Origin: Lathyrus oleraceus
Taxonomy: Eukaryota; Streptophyta; Magnoliopsida; Fabales; Fabaceae
Length of the DNA stretch: 64,000 nt
Direction: 5' to 3'
NCBI RefSeq assembly: GCF_024323335.1
Contig: NC_066579.1
Span: forward strand, 249,667,575-249,731,574
Every line of letters begins with the position of its first letter. Position 1 is the stretch's first letter. The translations under genes were made by a program, and so were the position numbers. The notes under the pieces are model-generated. The model saw only the letters and a program-made list of their open reading frames with translations, was not told where the DNA came from and made no database searches. Positions 9,601 through 19,945 of this stretch are shown in pieces.

Positions 9601-10353
9601 CTACACCCAACTCCTTAAGTGAGTCAAGCCTAGTTAGGTCGTTTGTGTTCCTTTGTTTGTTTACCTATGTGGCTTTTTCTTTATTGTTTTGCTATATTTA
9701 TTGTCCTATTGATATAAATCTGTTGTATTGGTTCGATATGCCTTGGTGCTTGGAGATACTCTGATTGCAAACCTTGTGGGAAAGACTTTTTACCCGAGTC
9801 TCGAGTAAAAACATAAGATAGGACAAGGTTGAGTAATGTGGGTCCGCGAGATGAATTTATCGTTGGGTCGGTGCGAGAAACTTACTTAGAGTAGATTCTT
9901 GAGAGGATGTTTTCGCTCGGCAAGTAAGTTGCCGTAAGCTTCGATATTTTCTTTAGAATCCATGACTCTGAGAACCATTTGTAGAACCTTAGTTCTTTGT
10001 CCAATTAGGAAGGATGGTTGCGTAGCATGGGTCTGCGAGTTGAATTTCTCGTTGGATCGATGCGAGAACCTCACTTAGAGTAGATTCTTTAGATGGAGTT
10101 GATGCCCGGCAAGTAAGTTGCCGCAGGTAGCAAACAGTCTAATGGATCCATGACTCTAGGAACTTTTTCGAAACCTTAGATCATACCTGGTGAGAACCAT
10201 GTTCTATACGAAGCAATCAGACTTATTCATGCTTTAAGCCTATTGAACTTATACAAAAAAATGCATCACATTCATCCACATACATTGCATCAACATCATA
10301 AAAAGCAAGCTCTTAGTTGTCTCTTATTTGTTTCAGGAATTGAGAAATTGAAA
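9601..10353 (+). other. E1 5' leader with an internal duplication
   Basis: No ORF of note is present. Two diverged copies of a unit of about 189 bases (GTGGGTCCGCGAG..., GGCAAGTAAGTTGCCG..., CCATGACTCT...) start near 9838 and 10027. Each contains the short inverted repeat GGCAAgtaagTTGCC. A TTTGTTTCAG acceptor-like site stands 17 bases before the ORF1 ATG. Confidence 0.6.
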
Positions 10354-12330
10354 ATGACAACTTCAAGGAGACACACTTTCACACTTAAGTACAAGGAACC
10401 TAAGCTGGACAGTCTGAAGGGTTTGATCTCTGATTTGACTCTCAGCAGACGTAATGAGTTCGGAAAAAACTATGGGAAAATTTTGAGTCTTCTAACTAAG
10501 AAAGTTGACTATGGAATTATCGGCTCTTTGGCACAATATTATGATCCACCTCTACGCTATTTCACATTCGCTGATTTCCAACTAGCTCCTACTTTGGAAG
10601 AAGTTGAGAGGATCGTGGGTCTCAAATTGAAGGATTTCAATCCATTTCCAAAGCTCGAAGAAGAGATGGGCCCAAAGAAGATAGCTTCAGCCCTAAGTAT
10701 CAATGTCCCGACTGTTCGAGACAATTGGGTTGAAAAAGGGGGTTGTGAAGGTTTTGCCGCAATGTTTTTGGAAGATTTAGCTCTGAAGTTGAAGAAAAGT
10801 GGAAATTGGAATGCATTCTATGTTGTGTTGGATTTATTGATCCATGGGATTATGCTCTTCCCAAATATTGAAAAATTTGTGGATCAGGTAGCCATAGAAG
10901 TCTTTCTCTCTGGCAATCCAGTACCATTTCTCTTAGCTGACATTTACCATTCCCTTCACGCTCGACATGAAAAGAGGGGTGGAACTTTGTTGTGTTGTGC
11001 TCCTTTGCTTTATACTTGGTTCATGCAACACATGTCCGAAGAAGGTCCTTTTGTGGCAAAAGAACTTAAGTCTCCTAAAAAATTAGCTTCTCTCACTACA
11101 AGTTCCATCAGATGGTATATCCAAGACTGGGAAACCCCAGACATTATAGTCAGATGTGGGGAATTTCCTAATGTACCGTTGTTGGGTACCAAGGGTTGCA
11201 TCAACTATAACCCTATGTTATCTCGAATGCAACACGGTTACTCCATGGACGGTCCGCCTGATGCAAAGGACTTACAGCCATTTGTGCTCTTTGACATCCA
11301 AGCAAGCAATCCTGATGTAAGAGCAGTACGAGAGGCTTGGTTAAAGGTTGTTAGGAAGGGTAAAGAGTTTGGGAAAAGAAACATTCTCGCCAGAGAACCT
11401 TACACTCAATGGGTGAAAGAAAGGGTTGGGGAAATCCATTTGCCATTTATCTTAAAGGCTTTAGCCTTTCCCAAAGCTCCTGAGCCCAAACCCATACTCC
11501 CTGAGGACATGGAGAAACTCACTATTAAGGTTAAGGAGCTCGAATTGGAGAATACTGAATTACGGATTCAGATGAACCGAGTTATCTTGGAAAATCAGAA
11601 TTTGAAAGAGGAACGTAAGGGGAAAGCCCAAGAACTTGAGGATAGTAACAAGAGAGCCGGGCTATTAGAAGACCAGAAGGACGATCTTTATCATATCCTT
11701 ATAGGTTCCACATCAGTGATCCGAACCAGGAAGGAAGAGCTCAAGAAAGCTGAGTATAGAATCTGTGAGTTAGGGAGAATGTTGGATAAATCCCTTATGG
11801 ATAAGAAAGAAATTAAGCTCAACTTTGAGGCACAGATCCGTGAACTGAGGGACACTCTGAAGAAATGCAAGGAAAAGTTGTCTCGCGAGATACTCCAAAA
11901 GGAAGAAGCTGAAAGAAACTGTCACCATCTCAAGTACCAGTTAGAAGAAGCTAATAGGAGGTTTGCAGTTTTGGAAAGCCAAGAAGGTGATGCAGCCTAC
12001 TTACTCCTAAAGAATGATTGTGTGTACTGGAAAAGGTTGTATAGAGAGGCTAGAGCAACCTTAGATGAAGATCAACAGGTCATCAAGAAACTCCAAGAAC
12101 TCTATGTTGAATGGAATGGCAAGTTCCGCAACTTAGCTAGGTTTGTTAACCTCAATATGTTGGAACTCCCAGAAAAACTCCAGGAAGCGGATTGGTGTAT
12201 GTGTCCAGAAAACACGCCTCCTCAAGTTTTCAATTTCGTCAAGTTTATCAAGAAAATGATGAAGGAGCTCACCACAGATCTTGCTACGATCATAAAAGCT
12301 GAGACAGAGCTTAAGTTTACTTGTAGTTGA
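10354..12330 (+). CDS. E1 ORF1 protein (Ogre-type extra ORF, plant-mobile-domain-like, coiled-coil C-terminus), intact
   Basis: The gene is a 658-codon frame open from the ATG of MTTSRRHTF to the stop. It sits upstream of gag on the same strand, the position of the extra ORF of Ogre elements, whose function is not known. Residues about 30-350 form a globular domain of the kind found in plant mobile-domain/DUF7745-type proteins. Conserved marks include DPPLRYFTF near residue 63, GIMLFPN...KFVD near 170 and a CCAPL...WF block, all shared with E2 ORF1. Residues about 385-550 are rich in Lys/Glu heptads and should form a coiled coil. I chose this ATG because upstream in-frame codons are leader-like. 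It is the only undamaged gene in E1. Confidence 0.85.
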   Translation: MTTSRRHTFTLKYKEPKLDSLKGLISDLTLSRRNEFGKNYGKILSLLTKKVDYGIIGSLAQYYDPPLRYFTFADFQLAPTLEEVERIVGLKLKDFNPFPKLEEEMGPKKIASALSINVPTVRDNWVEKGGCEGFAAMFLEDLALKLKKSGNWNAFYVVLDLLIHGIMLFPNIEKFVDQVAIEVFLSGNPVPFLLADIYHSLHARHEKRGGTLLCCAPLLYTWFMQHMSEEGPFVAKELKSPKKLASLTTSSIRWYIQDWETPDIIVRCGEFPNVPLLGTKGCINYNPMLSRMQHGYSMDGPPDAKDLQPFVLFDIQASNPDVRAVREAWLKVVRKGKEFGKRNILAREPYTQWVKERVGEIHLPFILKALAFPKAPEPKPILPEDMEKLTIKVKELELENTELRIQMNRVILENQNLKEERKGKAQELEDSNKRAGLLEDQKDDLYHILIGSTSVIRTRKEELKKAEYRICELGRMLDKSLMDKKEIKLNFEAQIRELRDTLKKCKEKLSREILQKEEAERNCHHLKYQLEEANRRFAVLESQEGDAAYLLLKNDCVYWKRLYREARATLDEDQQVIKKLQELYVEWNGKFRNLARFVNLNMLELPEKLQEADWCMCPENTPPQVFNFVKFIKKMMKELTTDLATIIKAETELKFTCS

Positions 12331-12645
12331 ATTTGAATTGTTGGTGTTTAAATCTTTTTGTATTCGAATCATGTGTACTTGAACTTAAATCCTTTTGTAT
12401 TCGAATTTGATTTTAATTAATGGAAGTTGTCATTTTGGGTCTCAATTATTACGTGTTATTCTTATTTAATATATTCTAACATTGCTAGAATAAATAATAA
12501 AGATAACTAAGAGCTTTGCACAAAATGCACCCATAACATACACTCATGTCATTCTTCAAACAAAAAAACTCATTTTTGTGTCTTCTTCAGTTCCACCCTG
12601 AGTCCTCAACACCACTACAACACCAGAGTCAGCGCTCGTCAAAGA
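12331..12645 (+). other. Spacer between ORF1 and gag of E1
   Basis: This is AT-rich and non-coding, with no obvious hairpin. How gag is translated downstream of ORF1 is not evident from it. Confidence 0.5.
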
Positions 12646-14057
12646 ATGGCAGATCAAGAACAAGAATTGGAGAAAGTAAGCTCAGAACTCGAAGACCTAC
12701 GAGGAAACATGGGTCAAGTCATGGAGATACTACAAGTCATTAGGGCCAAGTTGGACACCCAAACGACGGTCGTTTCAGAAATCACCGGTCCTACGATTGA
12801 ACCCTAACCTGCAAGGACAGTACCAACCACCTGGCCAGTCTATGGTTTACCTCCCGGTTTCACACCTCCAGTTGAAGGCGCCCCTGGTCTTGTACAATCC
12901 ACTCAACAGACGGCTCCTCTACCAACTATCAATGAAACTCATCCCGTATTCCACACGTTCGCACCACCTCTCGTTCATGCACATGTGCAACCTTATTTTG
13001 AGGATCAACAACATGCTCCGGACTTTTCGTACGAATATGATGGAAGGCATGAAGACATAAGAGGGATGAAAGAGAATTTCCAGATTCTTGAGAAAAGGTT
13101 GAGGGCATGGAAGGTGACCAAGTTTTTGGTGCTGCTGCTAAGGAGATGTGCTTAGTGTCAGGTCTTGTGATTCCTGCAAAATTCAAGACCCCAGATTTCG
13201 ATAGGTATGAGGGCCACTCATGTCCTAAAAGTCACCTTATTATGTACTATCGAAAAATGGCTGCGCACGTAGAGGACGATAAACTTATGATACATTGCTT
13301 CCAAGACAGCTTGAGGGGTGCTCCCTCTAAGTGGTACTTAAGCCTTGATCAAAGTAGAATTCGTTGTTTCCAAGACTTATCTGATGCTTTCATCCAACAT
13401 TATAAGTATAACATGGATATGGCCCCAGATAGGAGGCAATTGCTTAGCATGTTCCAGAAAGATAACGAGTCTTTTAAGGAATATGCACAACGATGGAGAG
13501 AAGTGGCCTCGCAAGTCGAACCACCCCTTGTTGAGAAGGAGTTAGCAGATTGGTTCATGGATACGGTAAAACCTATGTTCTGTGAAAGGATGGTGAGTAG
13601 TGTATCTGCAAGCTTCTCTGACTTAGTTGCCGTGGGCATAAAGGTCGAGCTTGGATTGAAGAATGGAAAAATGATAACCACCTCTGAAACATCTGGTAAT
13701 AATGCCAAAAAGTTCCTCTGAAGTTTTCAAAGAAAGAAAGAGGGTGAAACAAATGCAGTGTCAACCAGTCAAAGGAGGAGTCTTTCATGGAAGAAGCAAC
13801 ATCAATTTGCCCAGCAGCAACCAACTTATCCAGTGCAGTATGTTCAACAACCGTATGTGGCAGCAGTCGCACCAAATTTCAACCAGTCACAAGCTCCTGT
13901 CTATCGACCTATTCAACAAGCACCAGTATACCAGCAAGCACCCACGCCACCTGCTTATCAACAACCAAGGGCACAGGCTCCCCGTCCACAAAATCCTCCA
14001 AATCAAAATAGGGTACAAAGAGGTAGACTTTCGTTCGCTTCAATCCCTATGACGTAA
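12646..14057 (+). pseudogene. E1 Gag (three in-frame stops and one frameshift)
   Basis: Translation starts at the ATG of MADQEQELEKVSSELEDLRG, a short coiled coil. TAA at 12805-12807 stops it, and a one-base loss near 13106 shifts the frame. From 13107 the frame carries the Tat capsid block (PAKFKTPDFDRYEGHSCPK, then FQDSLRGAPSKWY and FKEYAQRWRE), typical of the retrotransposon gag family. TGA at 13719-13721 and TAA at 14055-14057 interrupt a proline/glutamine-rich C-terminal region (YVQQPYVAAVAPNFNQ). Gag would assemble the cytoplasmic particle. Sequence near the last stop is also shorter than in E2, suggesting a small deletion. This is a clear relic. Confidence 0.88.
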
Positions 14058-16021
14058 CTGCGAAAAGGGTTGGTGACTCCCAGACCTTTGGGTCCTCCAC
14101 CAAATCCCTTACCTCCATGGTACAATCCAGATGCCCATTGTCCTTTCCATGAGGGTGCCCCTGGACATGATTTAGAGGGATGTTATGCTTTGAAGCATAT
14201 TGTGCGAGAGCTGGTTGAGAAGAAGATTCTTTCATTTCGAGATGTCGGACCCAACGTAAAAAGTAACCCTCTGCCGGTGCATGGTGATATTAATGCCATC
14301 GAGGATGCTTCTGATGTTTGTATAATCAAAAATGTTGAAAATGTTAAAACCCCGTTGCTAGCACTTCATGCAAGATTGGTGGGAGCTAGTTTGATTGATA
14401 CACGTCACGACAACTGTGAAGAATGTGTCGTCCATCCAAGGGGATGTAAAGTGGTACGAACTGATATTCAAAACTTGATGGATCAAAGTGTTTTGCAAGT
14501 TTGTGGTCCTACAACAAACGAGGAAGTTTCAGTCATTGAACCCTTTTTCAATCTACCAGAACCAGTTGAGATAACTTATCACAAAAAATATGTTGTTCAT
14601 CCATCACCCGTGGTAGTTTGTATGCCTACCCCCTTTCCTTTTGAAAGCACCAAAGCGGTACCTTGGAAATATGACATAACCGTGGTAGATGGAGTGGTAG
14701 ATGAAAAACCCAAAGTTGCTGAAAGTGAGAAAGGCTTGGAGAATGTTGACACCAATATCACTAACAGCGCAGGGACGAGCAGGATGACCCGTAGTGGTCG
14801 GGTTTATACTCCCAATGTTAATATAATCCCTCAAGAACCAACAAGGGAAGCTTCAACTGCAAATCCTACCCCAGAGTATGGAGGGGCACAGCCGGCAGTG
14901 CAAGCAGATGAAGCGAGTGAATTTCTAAGAATAATAAAGAAAAACGACTACAAGATAGTTGACCAGTTACATCAGACACCGTCAAAAATATCTATCTTGT
15001 CTTTGCTTCTAAATTCCGAAGCTCATAGGGAGGCTCTACTGAAAGTGCTTGCTCAAGCTCACGTTATCCAAGATATAACGGTTGGCCAATTCGATGGGGT
15101 GGTCGCCAATATCACAGCTTGCAACACTCTAAGTTTCAGCAATGAAGAGCTACCCAAGGAAGGGAAGAATCACAACCGCACCTTACATGTATCCATAAAG
15201 TGCCAAGAAGATGCTCTGGCCAGGGTTTTAGTTGACACTGGATCGTCCCTCAATGTTCTACCAAAGAGGGCACTCGCTAAATTATCTTACCAAGGTTCGG
15301 AATTGAAACCTAGTGCACTTGTGGTAAAAGCATTTGATGGTTCTCGGAGGACAGTAGTTGGGGAGGTAGAGCTACCAATCCAAATCGGACCGTATGTATT
15401 CCCCATCAATTTCCAAGTCATGGACATAAATCCCGCATATAGTTGCCTTTTGGGACGCCCATGGATACATGCTGTTGGGGCAGTGACTTCTACTTTGCAT
15501 CAGAAAATAAAGTTTGTTGTCGATGACAAACTCGTCATTGTCGCAGGTGAAGACGGTTTTATCATTAGTCAACTCCCCTCGTTCCGTTATATCGAGGCTG
15601 ATGAGGATGCCTTAGAAACCTCTTTCCAAGCACTCGAAATATCCAATGCCACACTTGCTGAGGTGAAGGATCCTATTGAGAAAACCAGTTTGTCGTTCGC
15701 CTCTTTGAATAGTGCAAGGTCAGCAGTTGAAAGTGGAGGCCCTGTAGGTTGGGGGAAAGTCATCAATGTCAGCGAGAAAAATGATCGTTTTGGTTTGGGG
15801 TACAAGCCTTCTGCTAAGGGAGGAGCCTTGGTCCCTGCAAAGGACCGCATGCGGAGCATACAAGAAGTTTTCCTAAGCACATGATTTATCCATGGGGATC
15901 AAGTTGGTGCAGTTGAAGATGACACTGAAGATGGAGAAGCATCAAATCTGATATACCGGTGTGAAGCAGCCTTAACAAATTGGGAAGCAGTTGAGATTCC
16001 CGAAGTTTTTCCTGTGTCAAA
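14058..16021 (+). pseudogene. E1 Gag C-terminus and aspartic protease (exon 1 of gag-pol)
   Basis: The same frame continues from gag. A cysteine/histidine cluster, CPFHEGAPGHDLEGCYALKH, near the start is the Tat equivalent of a zinc knuckle. A long acidic linker follows, then the protease with an intact active site VDTGSSLNVLPK (DTGSS at 15234-15248) and the later CLLGRPWIHAVGAV motif. TGA at 15882-15884 interrupts the tail. The frame would otherwise run to TAA at 16023-16025, which lies inside the predicted intron. The protease itself is open and has all visible key residues, so the damage lies around rather than in the domain. Confidence 0.88.
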
Positions 16022-16272
16022 GTAATTGTGTTTTCCTTTGTTTTTTTGAAAATCCTTAGCTCTGCCCAAGGCTAATGGATCATTTGTAGGGCCCCTTTAA
16101 ATTTCAAAATCATTATGACAAATAAAGAGCATTTTGTTCAAATTCTTATCGTTCATTCATTTGTCTTTTCTTTCCTAAAAATGGCAATCCTTTCAAAAAC
16201 TACAAAAATATTTTTAATTCTTTTGCATTTTATTTCCATTTTTCTAAAAAACCATCATTAAAAAACATGCAG
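16022..16272 (+). other. Ogre-type intron between protease and RT (251 bp)
   Basis: It begins GTAATTGTG after TCAAA and ends ACATGCAG. It is T-rich with several stops, the first at its second base. Removing it joins the protease frame to the RT frame without shift (S-K-I-I-N-K-P across the junction). Functional introns at this place are described for Ogre elements. E2 and E3 have introns at the same site with GTAAT donors and ATGCAG acceptors. Confidence 0.85.
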
Positions 16273-17455
16273 AATAATCAATAAACCAGTTGAATTCGAT
16301 GACCCCACTACTTCCTATAACTTTGAACTCCCCGTCTACCAAGCGGAAGAGGATAGTGAGGAAGATTGTGATTTCCCTGAAGAATTGGAAAGGATGCTCG
16401 AGCACGAGTCAAAGGCCCTTCAGCCACATCAAGAACCAGTGGATACGATCAACCTTGGCACTGAGGAAGAAAAGAAAGAGGTCAAAGTTGGGACTACACT
16501 TGGGGCAAGCATCAAAGAAAGATTGATCAAGTTGCTACAAGAATATGTAGATGTATTTGCTTGGTCGTATCAGGATATGCCAGGTTTAGATACCGATATT
16601 GTTGTCCACAAGCTACCACTACAGTCAGATTACCCTCCAGTGAAGCAGAAGCTCCGAAGAGCAAGACCCTACATGGCTCTAAAGATTTGTGACGAGGTGA
16701 AACGTCAATTTGATGCCGGTTTTCTAGCAGTTGTGAAGTACCCCCAATGGGTAGCTAATATTGTACCAGTACCCAAAAAGGATGGCAAGGTCAGGATGTG
16801 TGTTGATTACAGGGATCTAAACAAAGCTAGTCCAAAGGACGATTTCCCCCTGCCACATATTGACACTCTGGTAGACAACACGGCTAAGTTCGCGGTCTTC
16901 TCCTTTATGGACGGATTCTCGGGTTATAATCAAATTAAGATGGATCTAGAAGACATGGAAAAGACCACATTCATCACCCCTTGGGGAACATTTTGCTACA
17001 AGGTAATGCCATTCGGTCTCAAAAATGTTGGGGCAACTTACCAAAGAGCAATGGTCACTCTTTTCCATGATATGATGCATAAGGAAAATGAGGTTTATGT
17101 AGATGATATGATTGCAAAATCCCAAAGTGAAGAGGATCATATAAATCACTTGCAAAATCTATTTGAGCATCTTCGGAAATTCCGACTACGGCTGAATCCT
17201 GCTAAATGCACCTTCGGTGTCCGATCTGGAAAGTTGCTTGGTTTCATTGTTAGTCAACTAGGAATTGAGGTAGATCTAGACAAGGTTAGGGCAATACAAG
17301 AAATGCCTGCTCCACGTACAGAGAAAGAAGTTAGAGGATTCCTGGGACGTTTGAACTATATCTCTAGGTTTATATCTCATATGACTGCTACATGTGAACC
17401 TATATTCAAGTTGCTTAGAAAAGATCAAGCAGTTGAATGGAACTCTGACTGCTAG
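16273..17455 (+). pseudogene. E1 reverse transcriptase (exon 2 start to nonsense codon)
   Basis: This is an acidic linker followed by a Ty3/gypsy RT. Visible motifs in order are SYQDMPGLDTDIVVH, the palm block RMCVDYRDLNKASPKDDFPL, FSFMDGFSGYNQI, the MPFGLKNVGATYQRAM segment and the catalytic VYVDDMIAKS (YVDD at 17096-17107). The thumb continues with RLNPAKCTFGVRSGKLLGF. The catalytic aspartates are intact. The frame is closed by TAG at 17453-17455 in the connection to RNase H, at a position where related elements have a glutamine, consistent with C-to-T. It would convert element RNA to DNA in the particle. Confidence 0.92.
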
Positions 17456-18457
17456 ATGGCTTTTGAGAAGATCGGACAATACCTGCAAGAGCCCCCTATT
17501 CTAATTCCACCTGTTCAGGGGAAACCACTCTTTATATACTTAACTGTGCTTGAAAAGTCAATGGGATGTGTGCTAGGACAACATGACGAAACCGGCCAAA
17601 AAGAGCACGCCATCTACTATCTGAGTAAGAGGTTTACCGATTGTGAAACCCGATATTCACTCTTGGAGAAAACTTGTTGTGCTTTAGCATGGGCCGCTCG
17701 TCGTCTAAGACAATACATGATTTGCCATACTACTTTGTTGATCTCAAAAATGGATCCAATAAAGTATATCTTTGAAAAGCCTGCTTTAACTAGAAGACTC
17801 ACCCGTTGGCAGATGTTACTATCTGAGTATGACATCCAATATGTATCTCAGAAAGCCATTAAAGGGAGTGTGTTGTCTGATTACCTGGCAAACCAGCCCG
17901 TTGAAGACTACCAGCCGTTGAAATTTGACTTCCCTGATGAAGACATTATGGTAGTAAAAGATTGTGAAACCCCAGGACTCGATGAAGGACCTGAACCCAG
18001 ATCTCGGTGGAAGCTCATGTTTGATGGTTCCTCCAATTACATGGGGCATGGCGTAGGAGTTTTTCTATTAAATCTGAATGGTGGATACACTCCTTTCACA
18101 GCAAGGTTGTGTTTGAATTGCACAAATAATATAGCAGAATATGAGGCGTGCATCCTAGGCATTGAAGAAGCAATTGACCTCCGAATCAAAATCCTCGAAG
18201 TATGTGGAGACTCAGCCTTGGTGATATACCAAGTCAAAGGCGAATAGGAAACCCGTGATACAAAGTTGATCCCATATTGTGCCTATGTCATGGAACTAAT
18301 AAAATACTTTGACGAAATCACTTTCCGCCATATCCCGAGAACTGAGAATCAAATTGCTGATGCTTTGGCTATATTGGCTTCAATGTACCAAGTTAGATTC
18401 CATAATGAAGCACCTCTCGTTCAGATCGAGCGGAAAGTTGAGTCTGCATACTGCTAA
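17456..18457 (+). pseudogene. E1 RNase H followed by archaeal-type RNase H (dual RNase H of Tat elements)
   Basis: The frame is the same as RT. The first RNase H shows SMGCVLGQHDETG and the RRLRQYMICHTTLLISKMDP segment. After a linker, a second, archaeal-type RNase H begins with LMFDGSS, then NIAEYEACILGIEEA and CGDSALVIYQV. The D, E, D residues are recognisable. This duplicate domain is characteristic of the Tat lineage. TAG at 18245-18247 lies inside the second RNase H, and TAA at 18455-18457 lies before integrase. Both can be explained by C-to-T type transitions on one or the other strand. Confidence 0.9.
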
Positions 18458-19735
18458 TCGGTTGAAGAGGAAGTTGATGGTAAACCTTGGTTTCACGACA
18501 TCAAATGCTTTTTGCAAAATCCGGAATATCCAACAGATGCAACAGCCCTTGACAAGAAAACATTGAGGAAGTTAGCATCCAAATTCTTCTTAAGCAATGG
18601 TGTGCTATACAAGAGAAACCACGACATGATCCTGCTCAGATGCATGGATGGACGTGAAGCGGACCTGTTGATCAAGGAGATTCATGAAGGATCCTTTGGA
18701 ACTCATGCCAATGGGCATGCGATGGCCAAGAAGATTTTGAGAGCCGGTTATTACTGGTTGACCATGGAATCCGACTGCTTCAATTATGCTAGAAAATGTC
18801 ATAAATGCCAAATCTATGCCGACAAGGTACACGTGCCTCCGACCCTACTAAATGTTTTGACGTCACCTTGGCCTTTCTCAATGTGGGGCATCGACATGAT
18901 TGGCGCCATCGAGCCTAAAGCTTCCAATGGTCACCGCTTCATCCTGGTTGCTATTGATTACTTTACCAAATGGGTAGAAGCCACCTCTTACGCTAATGTG
19001 ACAAAACAAGTGGTCGTACGGTTCCTCAAGAAAGAGATCATTTGTCGTTATGGAGTTCCAAGTCGGATCATTACAGATAATGGGACGAATCTGAACAATA
19101 AGACCATGAAAGAACTATGCGAAAGCTTCAAGATTGAACACCATAACTCTTCACCATATCGTCCAAAGAAGAATGGCGTTGTTGAAGCCGCTAATAAAAA
19201 CATCAACAAGATCCTGCAGAAAATGGTGAAAACCTACAAGGATTGGCACGAAATGCTACCCTTTGCACTGCATGGATACCGGACTTCCGTCCGCACTTCA
19301 ACAGGGGCAACCCCGTTCTCTTTGGTATATGGGATGGAAGCAGTTCTCCCAATTGAAGTGGAGATACCTTCAATGAGAATCCTGATGGAAACCAAGCTAG
19401 AAGAGGCTGAATGGATTCAAAATAGATTTGATCAGTTAAACCTCATAGATGAGAAGCGAATGACTTCTTTGTGCCATGGACAGTTATACCAGAAACGGCT
19501 CAAAAGGGCTTTTGACAAGAAAGTACGTGTTCGGGAATTCAGAGAAGGAGACCTCGTGCTCAAGAAGATCTTGCCAATACACAAGGACTCACGTGGGAAG
19601 TGGACTCCCAATTATGAAGACCCATATGTTGTGAAGAAAGCTTTCTCCGGAGGTGCCTTGATTCTCACAACTATGGATGATGAAGAGCTCTCACACCCCG
19701 TGAACTCTGATGCAGTTAAAAAATACTATGCTTAA
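18458..19735 (+). pseudogene. E1 integrase, domain intact but cut off from the polyprotein by upstream stops
   Basis: This stretch is open to the natural TAA. The N-terminal zinc-binding HHCC module is seen in GTHANGHAMAKKILRAGYYW and ARKCHKCQIYAD. The catalytic core has D in MWGIDMIG, D in IITDNGTNLNN and E in VEAANKNINKI. The C-terminal part has the GDLVLKKILP motif. No chromodomain is seen, as expected for Tat elements. The domain integrates cDNA with 5-bp staggered cuts, which fits the duplications flanking E1 and E3. With three upstream nonsense codons in pol it could only be made by readthrough or internal initiation. Confidence 0.92.
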
Positions 19736-19745
19736 TAAAAACCCG

Positions 19746-19935
19746 CTAAGTCGAAAATCTGAAAGGGAGATTTAGGCACAAAAAAATGGTATCCCAGTGG
19801 ACTGAAAACCTGAAAGGGTGGTCCAGGCAAAAGTTAGGGATAAAAAAATGGTAGCTCGCTAAGTTGAAAACCTGAAAAGGCGACTTAGGCAAAAAGGAGC
19901 GTCCCGGTAGATTGAAAACCCGAAAGGGCGATCCA
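19746..19935 (+). ncRNA. Post-integrase hairpin array of E1 (four hairpins)
   Basis: Four stem-loops follow the pol stop at 19746-19775, 19798-19825, 19859-19888 and 19908-19935. The stems are CTAAGTC/GATTTAG, TGGAC/GTCCA, CTAAGTTG/CGACTTAG and TAGATTG/CGATCCA (one mismatch). Most contain an inner CCN-GAAA-NGG stem with a GNRA-type loop and are followed by GGCAAAA or GGCAC. The array is an element-RNA structure by inference; the equivalents in E2 and E3 show compensatory changes. Confidence 0.6.
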
Positions 19936-19945
19936 GGCAAAAGTT

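Noticed and set aside
15234..15248. E1 protease as functional
   Set aside because: The active site is intact, but stops on both sides (14055 and 15882) and in gag prevent a normal polyprotein.
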